From contig JAERSH010000020.1 in assembly GCA_016845785.1 (NCBI GenBank), positions 1-64,000 of the forward strand: a stretch of DNA of 64,000 nt. Reading direction: 5' to 3'. Shown in pieces: positions 55,468 to 64,000 of the stretch. Positions within the stretch are counted from its first letter, which is position 1; every line of letters begins with the position of its first letter. This DNA is from Fidelibacterota bacterium (lineage in GTDB: Bacteria; Fidelibacterota; Marinisomatia; Marinisomatales; TCS55). The notes under the pieces are model-generated. The model was not told the origin of the DNA and made no database searches. It was given only the letters and a program-made list of their open reading frames with translations. Both the position numbers and the translations under genes were made by a program.

Positions 55468-56075
55468 TATAAATCAATCCCTGAAAATGCCATAAAGGCC
55501 ATAGAAAGCAATCCGGTGAGGAGCATGGTAATTCCCAAACCCCGTAATTTTGCCGGCACATTTGAGTATCGGAGGCGATAGCGAATGGACGCCATGGATG
55601 CAATCGCCAAGAACCAACCGATACCGGAGCCAAATCCAAAAACAGTTGATTCTAAAAATGTATAATCCCGTTCCACCAAAAATAATGATCCGCCCAGGAT
55701 AGAGCAGTTAACAGCGATGAGGGGTAAAAAGATGCCCAAATTATGATAAAGAGTGGGTGAAAATTTATCCAGAATCATTTCAACCAACTGAACCATGGCG
55801 GCGATGACTGCTATAAAGACAATAAAGTTTAGAAAACTTAAATCCACATCGGGGAATCCTGCCCAGGCTAAGGCGCCTTTTTGCAGAAAATAATGATGAA
55901 TTGCCCAATTGGCAGGGGCCGTAATGGTTAATACAAATATAACGGCAAAACCCAAACCGATAGACGTATCCACTTTTTTCGAGATGGCCAAAAATGAGCA
56001 CATACCAAGGAAGTATGCCAATAAAATATTTTCAACAAATACGGCTTTGGTGATGAGGCTAATATAATGTTCCAT
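55467..56075 (-). CDS. nqrE: Na+-translocating NADH-quinone reductase subunit E
   Basis: A 202-residue membrane subunit with six hydrophobic segments, homologous to RnfA. The N-terminal [20 protein letters not shown] contains one of the cysteines that hold the intramembrane iron with NqrD. Later segments include [20 protein letters not shown] with the second conserved Cys. It lies three bases downstream of nqrD. The NqrD/NqrE pair forms the centre of the complex. Confidence 0.96.
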   Translation of the reverse strand: MEHYISLITKAVFVENILLAYFLGMCSFLAISKKVDTSIGLGFAVIFVLTITAPANWAIHHYFLQKGALAWAGFPDVDLSFLNFIVFIAVIAAMVQLVEMILDKFSPTLYHNLGIFLPLIAVNCSILGGSLFLVERDYTFLESTVFGFGSGIGWFLAIASMASIRYRLRYSNVPAKLRGLGITMLLTGLLSMAFMAFSGIDL

Positions 56076-56078
56076 ATC

Positions 56079-56699
56079 TTAGTCCTCCTCTATATTTGCT
56101 GCGATCCGTTGGACCCAAACAATGAGTCCCAATATAATAAACGCTCCGGGACTCAATACCATGATGCCCATATTTTCATAACCGGCAGCATAAAGGGCAT
56201 CGGGGATCATTTGAAAACCGAATAAAGTGCCACTACCCAATAGCTCACGAAAGAATGCAACAGCAATCAGAATCATGCCATAGCCCAATGCATTTCCAAA
56301 TCCATCCAAGAATGAACGCCATGGACCGTTTTGCATGGCAAATGCTTCGGCTCTTCCCATGACAATACAATTGGTGATAATCAATCCCACAAATACGGAA
56401 AGCTGTTTACTGATATCATACATAAATGCCTTCAATACTTGGTCAGTCAAAATCACCAAGGATGCAATCACGGCCAACTGCACAATAATCCTCACTTTGG
56501 AAGGAATTAAATTCCGCAATAATGCAATGACCGTATTAGATACAGACATTACGGCGATAACGGCCAAGGTCATCACAACAGCAGTATCCATTTTCACTGT
56601 AACCGCCAAGGCAGAACAAATACCCAATACCTGAAGGGTAATGGGATTATTATTCATGAGTGGATCCGTGAGTGCCGCTTTTGATTTTTTATTCAGCAT
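56079..56699 (-). CDS. nqrD: Na+-translocating NADH-quinone reductase subunit D
   Basis: A 206-residue membrane subunit related to RnfE. The start is [20 protein letters not shown] with the first conserved Cys; the second lies in [20 protein letters not shown]. Six hydrophobic segments are visible. It sits two bases after nqrC. With NqrE it holds the iron centre whose assembly needs NqrM, encoded nearby on the other strand. Confidence 0.96.
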   Translation of the reverse strand: MLNKKSKAALTDPLMNNNPITLQVLGICSALAVTVKMDTAVVMTLAVIAVMSVSNTVIALLRNLIPSKVRIIVQLAVIASLVILTDQVLKAFMYDISKQLSVFVGLIITNCIVMGRAEAFAMQNGPWRSFLDGFGNALGYGMILIAVAFFRELLGSGTLFGFQMIPDALYAAGYENMGIMVLSPGAFIILGLIVWVQRIAANIEED

Positions 56700-56701
56700 G
56701 G

Positions 56702-57415
56702 CTAATTAACCCTTTCCCCCGCACGAATCCGCTGGAAGAATGGTTCATATATTTTCAAATCATCCAATAAGAATTGATTCAATCCTTTGGTTGTCATGGT
56801 GGCACCAGAAATGCCATCAACCTTGTGATATGCTTCATCATCCGAAGCATCTACAGCACCTTTAATAGATTGGATACCGATTAAGTTGCCATCTCCATCG
56901 ATAAACCGTTTCCCTTTATAATTATTTTGGAACCATGGTTTTTCAACTTCACCACCCAATCCCGGTGTTTCGCCATGCTTATAAAAGGTAATGCCTTTGG
57001 CCGTAGCGCCATCTGATTCCACAGCAAAATAACCGTAAAGTGTGGACCAAAGTCCTTTCCCCGAAATAGGAATAGCGTATCCATCTACCACACCATTCAT
57101 AGTCTTGATAAATACAGGATGGAGTGCTGCCCCATCTTGGATATCATCTGCGGTTGTATTTGAAACGATCGTACCATTGGGATCTAATACAATACTGGAA
57201 ATATAATCATCAAAAATTGTCTGCACGGTTTCGGGCGTCCATGGACTCTCTTCTGAGGGGGCAAAATCCAAAGATCTAAGAATATTTTTCTTTTTATCAA
57301 TCTGCACATTGAGGTCTTGTTGTTCCTTCAACGCAGATGCAGCCAAGGATAATAAAAATCCCAGGACAATAGTCACAGAAGCCGTGAATCCAAGTGTATA
57401 GGAATTACTGCGCAT
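56702..57415 (-). CDS. nqrC: Na+-translocating NADH-quinone reductase subunit C
   Basis: A 237-residue subunit with one N-terminal helix and a periplasmic FMN-binding domain. FMN is attached by ApbE to the last Thr of [11 protein letters not shown] (the DxxSGAT rule). I chose the ATG at 57415 ([12 protein letters not shown]), which overlaps the nqrB end by 11 bases; the in-frame ATG at 57454 would run deep into nqrB. The substrate-exposed part includes [16 protein letters not shown], typical of NqrC. Confidence 0.95.
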   Translation of the reverse strand: MRSNSYTLGFTASVTIVLGFLLSLAASALKEQQDLNVQIDKKKNILRSLDFAPSEESPWTPETVQTIFDDYISSIVLDPNGTIVSNTTADDIQDGAALHPVFIKTMNGVVDGYAIPISGKGLWSTLYGYFAVESDGATAKGITFYKHGETPGLGGEVEKPWFQNNYKGKRFIDGDGNLIGIQSIKGAVDASDDEAYHKVDGISGATMTTKGLNQFLLDDLKIYEPFFQRIRAGERVN

Positions 57416-58583
57416 ACCGTGCCATTCTTCGTTTAATATTGCCCTGTACCACAAACCAATCGATCAACGGCGCAAATGCATTCAAGAGCAGGATAGCCAG
57501 CATGGTTCCTTCGGGATAAGCCGGATTAATGGAGCGTACAATGACGGTCAACATACCAAAAAGGATGCCATATACCCACCGACCCTGATTGGTATGACAG
57601 CCTGTGACAGGCTCAGTGGCCATGAAGGCCATGCCAAATAAAAAGCCACCCATGACCAAATGATAATGGGCAGGTAAACTGAGCATCGTATTTGTAGAAA
57701 ATGGTGCCAGTAAATTGGTTATAGTGGCCATACCCACCAATCCGAGAAGGGATCCCACCATGACACGCCAATTGGCGATTTTTGTAATGACCAAAAATAA
57801 TGCCCCGAGTATAATCAATATTTTATTGGTTTCACCAATGGATCCGGGAATCCAGCCCATGAACATATTCCACCAACTGTAATCAAATTGGGTCACACCT
57901 TCAAGTAAGGATTGTGCATTTTGCCCTACTTCTGCAGCCGGAACGGCCAAGGCAGTTGCCCCTGAATAACCATCCGGACCGGCAACCCAAACTTTATCAC
58001 CAGAAATTCGTGCTGGATACGTGAAAAACAAAAATGCACGAGCCACCAGTGCCGGGTTAAAAATGTTCATTCCCACACCACCGAAAATTTCTTTACCGAT
58101 CACGATGCCAAAGGTGGTGGCCATTGATACTTGCCATAATGGGATGGAAGGCGGCATGACCAACGGGATTAACGCACAGGTAACCAAGAATCCTTCACTG
58201 ACGGGATGCTTTCGCACAACAGCGAATAATAATTCCCATACCGCACCGGTCATAAATGTGATCATAATGATGGGCAAAATTTGATTTATCCCAAACCAAA
58301 AGTTTTCCCCATTGGTGCGCTCAAGGCCCATGGCAATGGCATTTTGAAATCCCACATTTATGGCGCCAAAAATGTATAGTGGAAGAAGAGCAACCACCAC
58401 AAGAATCATGACTCTTTTTGTATCGATACTGTCTTTAATATGAGGACCGGATTTGGTCACTTCATCCGTACTAAATAAAATGGTATCCGTGGCTTCAAAA
58501 ATCGTATAAAATTTTTCGAGCTTTCCGCCAGGCTCAAAATGATCACGGTACTTGTCTAATGTCTTATGGAGAAATTTAATCAT
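57405..58583 (-). CDS. nqrB: Na+-translocating NADH-quinone reductase subunit B
   Basis: A 392-residue polytopic subunit, the main sodium-channel and riboflavin-bearing part of the enzyme. The covalent FMN site is the Thr of PDGYSGATALA (DxxSGAT). Other typical segments are EGFLVTCALIPLVMPPSIPL and MGGFLFGMAFMATEPVTGCH. It starts one base after the nqrA stop. The length is slightly below V. cholerae NqrB (about 415). Confidence 0.95.
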   Translation of the reverse strand: MIKFLHKTLDKYRDHFEPGGKLEKFYTIFEATDTILFSTDEVTKSGPHIKDSIDTKRVMILVVVALLPLYIFGAINVGFQNAIAMGLERTNGENFWFGINQILPIIMITFMTGAVWELLFAVVRKHPVSEGFLVTCALIPLVMPPSIPLWQVSMATTFGIVIGKEIFGGVGMNIFNPALVARAFLFFTYPARISGDKVWVAGPDGYSGATALAVPAAEVGQNAQSLLEGVTQFDYSWWNMFMGWIPGSIGETNKILIILGALFLVITKIANWRVMVGSLLGLVGMATITNLLAPFSTNTMLSLPAHYHLVMGGFLFGMAFMATEPVTGCHTNQGRWVYGILFGMLTVIVRSINPAYPEGTMLAILLLNAFAPLIDWFVVQGNIKRRMARYAQ

Positions 58584-59936
58584 TTATCCCTCCTTCTCCA
58601 TGAGGTCGAGACCGTCGCGAATTGTACCCCCAACGTCTATTTTACTTGGGCATGCAAATGAACACAGTGCAAAATCTTCTTCATCACATTCCATGATGCC
58701 CAATTGTTCCATTTCTTCAATGTCTTGGGCAAGGATGGCACGGTATAGCGCGTTGGGTAATATATCCATGGGCAAAACATCTTCCCATGCATTGATGGGC
58801 ACCATGTAACGCTCGCTACCATTATTCAATGTAGTAAAATTGAATTTATCTTTGGCAAACCCAAGGAATGCATTGGTTAAGCTATAACGTGTTTTTGAGG
58901 AACCAGGTCTGAGCATACCCATAAATTCTCTGTCGCCCCCTTCAGGCAGAACAGAAACAGTGGAATGATAGAAACCTAAAAATCCATTTTGATCAGTAGT
59001 TTTTCCTGTCAGTACATCACCGGAAATAATGCGATGATTACCTTCGGATAATCGTTCTTCAGTTAGGGTGCTCATTTGTACACCCATCCGGGTTTTTACA
59101 TGGGTAGGTGATGTCACACTGGGGCCGCCAACAGTTGCAAATAAAGTTGTATCTAATTTACCTGTGAGTAAAAAATTACCAATTCGAACCACATCCTGTG
59201 CATTGACTGTCCAAACAAGGTCGGTCAACCCCAAAGGTGCAACGTGATGAATTTGGATCCCAACATTGCCGGCAGGATGAGGACCCTGCAATGAATGTTT
59301 TTTTACATGTTCTACTTCAAGAAGTGTATCGGAAACAGAATTCTCATTATAAGATAAATGGACGTCACCATCGGTCAATTTTTGTAATGCATTAATGCCC
59401 GCTTGAAATGGTGACAAACGACGACGTAATGCTAAATCGAGATCTACAGATAACGGGGCCGTATTCCAACCCGAAATAAAAATATCTCTGGGCGTGGTAT
59501 TGGGATCGGCAACTTTATTGAATGGCCGTTGGCGAATAAAGGGGAATAAATTTCCTTTTTGTAGGGCATCTAATATTTCAACTCTATTGAGCCCAGATAT
59601 TTCATTAAATCGGAAAGATGGATATGATTCTGATTCTTCTGAATCACTGAGTTCAATTTCAATTTTTTCAATGACCCGCCGTGGACCGTATTGAATGGAC
59701 TTAACCGTACCGCCTCCGGGCGATGGCCATGTAATGGAAGGGTTCGATTTACAATGAAATAATGGTGATCCAATCTTGACTGTATCCCCTTCTTTCACCA
59801 GCAGTTTGGGTTTTACCCCTCGAAAATCTGTCGGGAGGATTGCAACTGAAGATGGTGTTTTGGCTTTGACCACTTCTTTCACCGGTGTCCCGGCGATTTG
59901 GATATTATGTCCTCTTTTTATATATAAATCAGCCAA
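58584..59936 (-). CDS. nqrA: Na+-translocating NADH-quinone reductase subunit A
   Basis: A 450-residue cytoplasmic subunit, the quinone-site-linked part of Na+-NQR and a relative of RnfC without its iron-sulfur clusters. The start IKRGHNIQIAGTPVKEV is followed by VKEGDTVKIGSPLFHCKSNP and IQIHHVAPLGLTDLVWTVNA. Near the end are LAQDIEEMEQLGIMECDEED and FALCSFACPSKIDVG. It is the first nqr gene and begins 23 bases downstream of nuoN. Confidence 0.94.
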   Translation of the reverse strand: MADLYIKRGHNIQIAGTPVKEVVKAKTPSSVAILPTDFRGVKPKLLVKEGDTVKIGSPLFHCKSNPSITWPSPGGGTVKSIQYGPRRVIEKIEIELSDSEESESYPSFRFNEISGLNRVEILDALQKGNLFPFIRQRPFNKVADPNTTPRDIFISGWNTAPLSVDLDLALRRRLSPFQAGINALQKLTDGDVHLSYNENSVSDTLLEVEHVKKHSLQGPHPAGNVGIQIHHVAPLGLTDLVWTVNAQDVVRIGNFLLTGKLDTTLFATVGGPSVTSPTHVKTRMGVQMSTLTEERLSEGNHRIISGDVLTGKTTDQNGFLGFYHSTVSVLPEGGDREFMGMLRPGSSKTRYSLTNAFLGFAKDKFNFTTLNNGSERYMVPINAWEDVLPMDILPNALYRAILAQDIEEMEQLGIMECDEEDFALCSFACPSKIDVGGTIRDGLDLMEKEG

Positions 59937-59959
59937 CGATTGTCCCCATAACCGTTAAA

Positions 59960-61450
59960 CTACATCCCCTGAAAAATAACCAGGGAATTGTGTATCCAAT
60001 CAGCCACATCACTAAAGTACCATCCAAATACAAATGTGGGGATGGCCAATGCAATCAAAATGACTGTCGTTAAGTTAGAAGTTGGCATGGATATTGAATC
60101 ACTGCGGTCACCACTCAAATACATATGTTTAACCACACGGATATAATAATATAGTGAAATCACACTATTGACGACACCGACAAAGGCCAGCCAATAGTAT
60201 TGAGAGCCCGCTTCAATTACTGCGGCAAAAATATAAAATTTTCCGATAAAACCTGCTGTGGGCGGCAAACCGGTTAATGCAACCATAAATAATGTCATGA
60301 CACCGGCCACAAATGGCATCCGCCATCCCAGGCCATTATAATCGTCAAATGATTCTCCACCAATTTTTCCTTGGACGTAAATCACCACATAAAATGCACC
60401 CAAATTCATAAATAGATACATGAGGAGGTAGATCATAATGCCATAGACACCGGATTGGGTCATGAGGGGCAATGCCATCATCATATATCCCGCATGGGCA
60501 ATACTGGAATAAGCCAGCATTCGTTTGACACTCGATTGCTGAATGGCCACTAAATTCCCCACCGTCATTGTGGCAGCAGCCAATACAGCCACCAGTTGAG
60601 GCCAAGGAACATTATTCAGTGCTGTCCATGCATCGCTACCCAATGGTGCCCCGTCCCCAAAGACTTGATTAAAAAACCGAATCAGCATGGCAAAACCGGC
60701 CGCTTTGGGTGCCACAGATAAATAAGCCGTAATGGTAGTGGGCGATCCTTCATAGACATCCGGCGTCCAGAAATGGAATGGGACTGCAGAAATTTTATAT
60801 CCGAACCCGACCAAAATAAATACAGCAGATAGGATCAATGCCAAATTCGCATCGGGACCCAATTGGGCTATGGCTTCACGCATTTCAAAAAATTTGGTAG
60901 TACCTGTCAATCCGAATAATAGACTGAGACCATACAGCATGATGCCTGATGAGAAGGCACCATAGATTACATATTTTAATGATGCTTCATTACTGCTCTG
61001 GTTTTTCTTTAAATATCCAGCCAAAAAGAAGGACATAATGGATACAATCTCAATGGCCAAATAGACCATAATTACGTCGATGGCTGAAGCCATGAGGAAT
61101 AATCCAAAAGCCATAATGGCCAAGATGGAAAAATATTCACCCACGCGATAGCCCTTCAAATCAGCGCTATCAAAACTCATAAGAATCACAAATGTCGTGG
61201 ATATGAGCACCAACACCTTAAAGAAATTGGCAAAAGGATCCATGGCAATCGTACCCATGAACAATCCCGAAAGTGCACCACCGCTCATCCGTACAGCGAA
61301 TAAGGTCAAAGCCAATCCGCCAAGAACCCACCAAGCGACCTTAAAGGAATCTTCTTTACGATAAATGAGATCCGCTATAATGGCCACCAAAACAGTGACG
61401 GTCAGAATAAGTTCCGGCCAAAAATGGGTTAGACTATTGAGATTACTCAT
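59960..61450 (-). CDS. nuoN: NADH-quinone oxidoreductase subunit N
   Basis: A 496-residue antiporter-like membrane subunit of complex I with about 14 hydrophobic segments. Conserved parts are the YLAIEIVSIMSFFLAGYLKK region with the key Glu, VPFHFWTPDVYEGSPTTITA with the helix-break Lys/His elements, and LAYSSIAHAGYMMMALPLM. It pumps protons through one of three antiporter-like channels. It follows nuoM by nine bases in the usual order L-M-N. Confidence 0.95.
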   Translation of the reverse strand: MSNLNSLTHFWPELILTVTVLVAIIADLIYRKEDSFKVAWWVLGGLALTLFAVRMSGGALSGLFMGTIAMDPFANFFKVLVLISTTFVILMSFDSADLKGYRVGEYFSILAIMAFGLFLMASAIDVIMVYLAIEIVSIMSFFLAGYLKKNQSSNEASLKYVIYGAFSSGIMLYGLSLLFGLTGTTKFFEMREAIAQLGPDANLALILSAVFILVGFGYKISAVPFHFWTPDVYEGSPTTITAYLSVAPKAAGFAMLIRFFNQVFGDGAPLGSDAWTALNNVPWPQLVAVLAAATMTVGNLVAIQQSSVKRMLAYSSIAHAGYMMMALPLMTQSGVYGIMIYLLMYLFMNLGAFYVVIYVQGKIGGESFDDYNGLGWRMPFVAGVMTLFMVALTGLPPTAGFIGKFYIFAAVIEAGSQYYWLAFVGVVNSVISLYYYIRVVKHMYLSGDRSDSISMPTSNLTTVILIALAIPTFVFGWYFSDVADWIHNSLVIFQGM

Positions 61451-61459
61451 CCAGTATGC

Positions 61460-63010
61460 CTACATACTTGCTGCTGCAAGTCCGCCAAAAGAAACAACAG
61501 ATTCAATCAAAACATTTAGCGTCGCTGCTACCAGATCTAAGAACGGACGTGGATACACACCCAAAATCAAGGTAATGACTGCTAAAGGAATCACCGTGAA
61601 TAATTCCCGCTTATTGATCTCAGGCAAATCATTATATTTTTCGTTGGCTGGACCAAAGAACATCCGCTGGAAAGCCCAGAGGAAATAGGCTGCGTTCAAT
61701 AGAATCCCCAGCGTCGAAATAATAACAATCGTTTTAAAGATTGGGAATGCACCAATAAAGATCATGGCTTCACTGACGAAACCACTGAACCCAGGCAATC
61801 CGAGGCCTGCAAAAAATGCGACCGCCACAAATGCTGTATAGACAGGCATTTGGGAAGCCAATCCGCCAAATCCTTCAATATCTCTATGGTGGGCTCGATC
61901 ATAAATAACACCCACCAAAATAAAGAGCATGGCAGAAATGGTACCGTGGTTAAACATTTGAAATACAGCACCACCTACACCGGCCTGTGCGCTGATGAGG
62001 TTGTCACCATTCATGCCAGCTGCGGCAATCACAGCAGCCATTCCCAATAGGGTATATCCCATATGGTTAACCGAAGAATAGGCCACCAGCTTCTTCAAAT
62101 CCTTTTGGGCCAATGCACACATGGCGCCCCAGATTACATTGATTAATCCAAGTACGGCCAATGCGCCGGCAAACCAGAATACACCATCCGGCAGCATGGT
62201 ATAATTAATTCTTAGAATACCATAGACACCCAATTTCAATAAAACACCAGCCAAAATTACTGAGATGGCTGTGGGTGCTTCTACGTGGGCCAAGGGCAAC
62301 CAAGTATGGAATGGGAATACAGGTACCTTAATGGCAAAACCAATAAATAGAAGTACCCAAATAACCTTGATGGCACTCATCCCCCACCACAGCATACCAT
62401 TCAGTGCTGTTGGGGCTGTTTCCATGAGGACCAGCATATCGAAAGTATTACCGCAAGTAAAATACAGGGCTAAGATTGCGATAAGCATTAAGACAGAACC
62501 GGCTAAGGTGTAGATAAAGAATTTAATGGCCGCATATTCACGCTGCGGTCCACCCCACATGCCAATCAAGAAATACATGGGGAGTAACATCACTTCCCAG
62601 AAGATATAGAACAGGAAGAAGTCCAGCGCCAAGAAGACACCCATGACACCCGTATTCAACAACAGGAAGAGAGAAAAATAACCTTTCACTGCTTTATTGA
62701 TGTTCCAACTGACGAATACACCAATGAAGCCGATCAAAGCCATGAGGAATACCATGGGCAGACTGAGACCGTCTACACCCAAAATGTATGTAATGTTAAA
62801 TGAAGGAATCCATTCTGCCCTTTCCATGAATTGGAAAGTTCCATTGCTGGCATCAAAAATTTGCCAGAGGTAAATAGCCAAAAGCAATTGAATCCCAGAA
62901 ACAGCCGCAGCGATCTGTTTGATCAACTCCGATTTGTCTCGAGGAACAAAAGCAATCGCCACCATACCGATAATGGGAAGCCAAATGATCCAACTGAGTA
63001 AATGATTCAT
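61460..63010 (-). CDS. nuoM: NADH-quinone oxidoreductase subunit M
   Basis: A 516-residue antiporter-like membrane subunit of complex I. Landmarks are LFYIFWEVMLLPMYFLIGMW with the essential Glu, KVPVFPFHTWLPLAHVEAPT and VAYSSVNHMGYTLLGMAAV. The start MNHLLSWIIWLPIIGMVAI is preceded by the nuoL end 21 bases away. It matches the standard NuoM length. Confidence 0.96.
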   Translation of the reverse strand: MNHLLSWIIWLPIIGMVAIAFVPRDKSELIKQIAAAVSGIQLLLAIYLWQIFDASNGTFQFMERAEWIPSFNITYILGVDGLSLPMVFLMALIGFIGVFVSWNINKAVKGYFSLFLLLNTGVMGVFLALDFFLFYIFWEVMLLPMYFLIGMWGGPQREYAAIKFFIYTLAGSVLMLIAILALYFTCGNTFDMLVLMETAPTALNGMLWWGMSAIKVIWVLLFIGFAIKVPVFPFHTWLPLAHVEAPTAISVILAGVLLKLGVYGILRINYTMLPDGVFWFAGALAVLGLINVIWGAMCALAQKDLKKLVAYSSVNHMGYTLLGMAAVIAAAGMNGDNLISAQAGVGGAVFQMFNHGTISAMLFILVGVIYDRAHHRDIEGFGGLASQMPVYTAFVAVAFFAGLGLPGFSGFVSEAMIFIGAFPIFKTIVIISTLGILLNAAYFLWAFQRMFFGPANEKYNDLPEINKRELFTVIPLAVITLILGVYPRPFLDLVAATLNVLIESVVSFGGLAAASM

Positions 63011-63031
63011 ACTTAGCCCTTTATGAAATCG

Positions 63032-64000
63032 CTATATCGCCTGAACAATCAGGATGATAATGACGCCAATCAGTGCGAACAGCATATAGTTCTGCAACCG
63101 ACCAGTCTGTACCTTTTTAAGTTGTTTTCCAAGTCCTTGAGCGCTTCGACCTACACCATCAACCAGCGTTTGATCCAATCCGTCATAGTCCATTCTACCT
63201 GTCAATCTGGATAATACATTGGTCACTCTGCCAAACCCATTGATGAAATATTTGTCATAGAGATCCCAGTCCACGTAGGCCACGGCTCGGGATAATTTCA
63301 AAAAGGGTTGATAAAGGAATCGGTTATAGTTTTCGTCAAAATAATATTTATTCAACGACAATTTGTATAAGAAGCCCATTTTACCGGCCCAGGCTTCTGG
63401 AGATAATTTTTGTTTCATATACATGAGATATGACAATCCAATACCCAATGCAGCTACGGCCAAGGATAATCCCATGGCCAAATAGTGCGCATGGTGGACG
63501 CCCTCATAAATTTCTGCCGCAGTGGGATTCCCCGGCACCACTGAATTGGTCGCTTTAATTAATTCTGTAAACCAACCATGATCTGAAAATGGGTTAAAAT
63601 ATGGGAGGGTGTAAAACAGGAAGAAACTTAATCCCGCCAATAAGACCAGCGGAAATGTCATCACTTTGGGGGATTCATGAATGCCTTCAAATACCTTTGG
63701 CATTTTTGGTTCTCCATGGAATGTCATGAAGATCAACCTAAACATATAGAATGCTGTAATGGCGGCGGCACCGAACCCAAACACAGCCAATAAGACATGT
63801 TGTGGATGGTGTTGGACGTATGCCAATGTACCTGCAAGGATGGCATCCTTCGATAAAAATCCTGAGAAGAATGGTACACCAGCAATGGCCAATGTGGCAA
63901 TGGTCATGGTCCAATTGGTAATGGGCATCTTCGACTTAAATCCACCCATATTTCGCATATCCTGTGGGTCCGTATCATGGTCGTGTAAATCATGAAGCGA
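63032..64000 (-). CDS. nuoL: NADH-quinone oxidoreductase subunit L, C-terminal part
   Basis: The last 323 or so codons of NuoL; the reading frame is open to the window edge, so the gene starts beyond 64000. Before the internal Met at 63958 the frame reads LHDLHDHDTDPQD, matching the loop before DMRNMGGFKSKMPITNW, a NuoL hallmark. The protein continues with FSGFLSKDAILAG and ends with the long lateral helix and its final anchoring segment (LIGVIIILIVQ), which are specific to NuoL. It lies upstream of nuoM and nuoN. Confidence 0.96.
   Translation of the reverse strand, partial: SLHDLHDHDTDPQDMRNMGGFKSKMPITNWTMTIATLAIAGVPFFSGFLSKDAILAGTLAYVQHHPQHVLLAVFGFGAAAITAFYMFRLIFMTFHGEPKMPKVFEGIHESPKVMTFPLVLLAGLSFFLFYTLPYFNPFSDHGWFTELIKATNSVVPGNPTAAEIYEGVHHAHYLAMGLSLAVAALGIGLSYLMYMKQKLSPEAWAGKMGFLYKLSLNKYYFDENYNRFLYQPFLKLSRAVAYVDWDLYDKYFINGFGRVTNVLSRLTGRMDYDGLDQTLVDGVGRSAQGLGKQLKKVQTGRLQNYMLFALIGVIIILIVQAI

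Noticed and set aside
1-64000. CRISPR arrays, tRNA or rRNA genes, insertion sequences, prophage
   Set aside because: I found no regularly spaced repeats, no cloverleaf-like intergenic segments, and no transposase or phage proteins; the only recombinase is the housekeeping Xer type.

Overview
The window looks like a chromosomal stretch from a free-living, Gram-negative (diderm) bacterium of moderate-to-low GC. The evidence for two membranes is LolCDE, a TamA/TamB pair and several lipoproteins. Sodium-based energetics (Na+-NQR, an NhaD-like antiporter) suggest a marine habitat. The gene mix (ClpC beside LolCDE, System I-type Ccm genes with an archaeal-style CcmE, type II GAPDH-like protein, interspersed ACGAAATACAC-type repeats) suggests a member of the FCB group such as Marinimicrobia/SAR406. 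That placement is inference: no rRNA gene lies in the window. Nearly everything reads on the minus strand; only two small islands (29303-30442 and 52748-53190) are on the plus strand. I see no tRNA, rRNA, CRISPR array, transposase or prophage, and no gene-free gap over 300 bases.

Layout, left to right: the start of mutL (cut by the edge); a chain of overlapping genes (ftcD, a 42-residue membrane protein, an M50 protease, xerD, gmhA, gcvH, accC, accB), then efp; a MoxR/DUF58/lipoprotein set; a BamD-like lipoprotein with TamA/TamB; dnaK and clpC; lolD and two Lol permeases; lysS and prfB with a programmed +1 frameshift; a ZIP transporter; cdaA and folP; a plus-strand regulator/membrane-protein module; ftsH, hpt, tilS, metF, a metallo-hydrolase and a GAPDH-like protein; a ccm cytochrome c maturation operon; an acyl-CoA mutase and cstA; dxs, pdxT, pdxS, ispH; nrnA, a cobalamin adenosyltransferase and an NhaD-like antiporter; nqrM and a 2TM gene facing apbE; nqrA-F; and nuoN, nuoM and the end of nuoL.

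The window is mostly housekeeping, and I found no obviously new defence or mobile system. The most interesting points are: (1) the methylmalonyl-CoA-mutase-like protein carries Phe81 and Gln199 where true methylmalonyl-CoA mutases carry Tyr and Arg, the pair typical of isobutyryl-CoA mutase; (2) CcmE has no histidine and carries a C-x-x-x-Y motif, in a ccm operon without ccmG or ccmH, matching the rare variant maturation system; (3) a type II (archaeal-type) GAPDH-like protein directly follows that operon; (4) a small regulator module on the opposite strand is surrounded by perfect palindromes; (5) complex I and Na+-NQR genes are contiguous. Several genes are easily missed: ccmD, nqrM, the 42-residue membrane protein, the mutL fragment and the first 35 codons of prfB.
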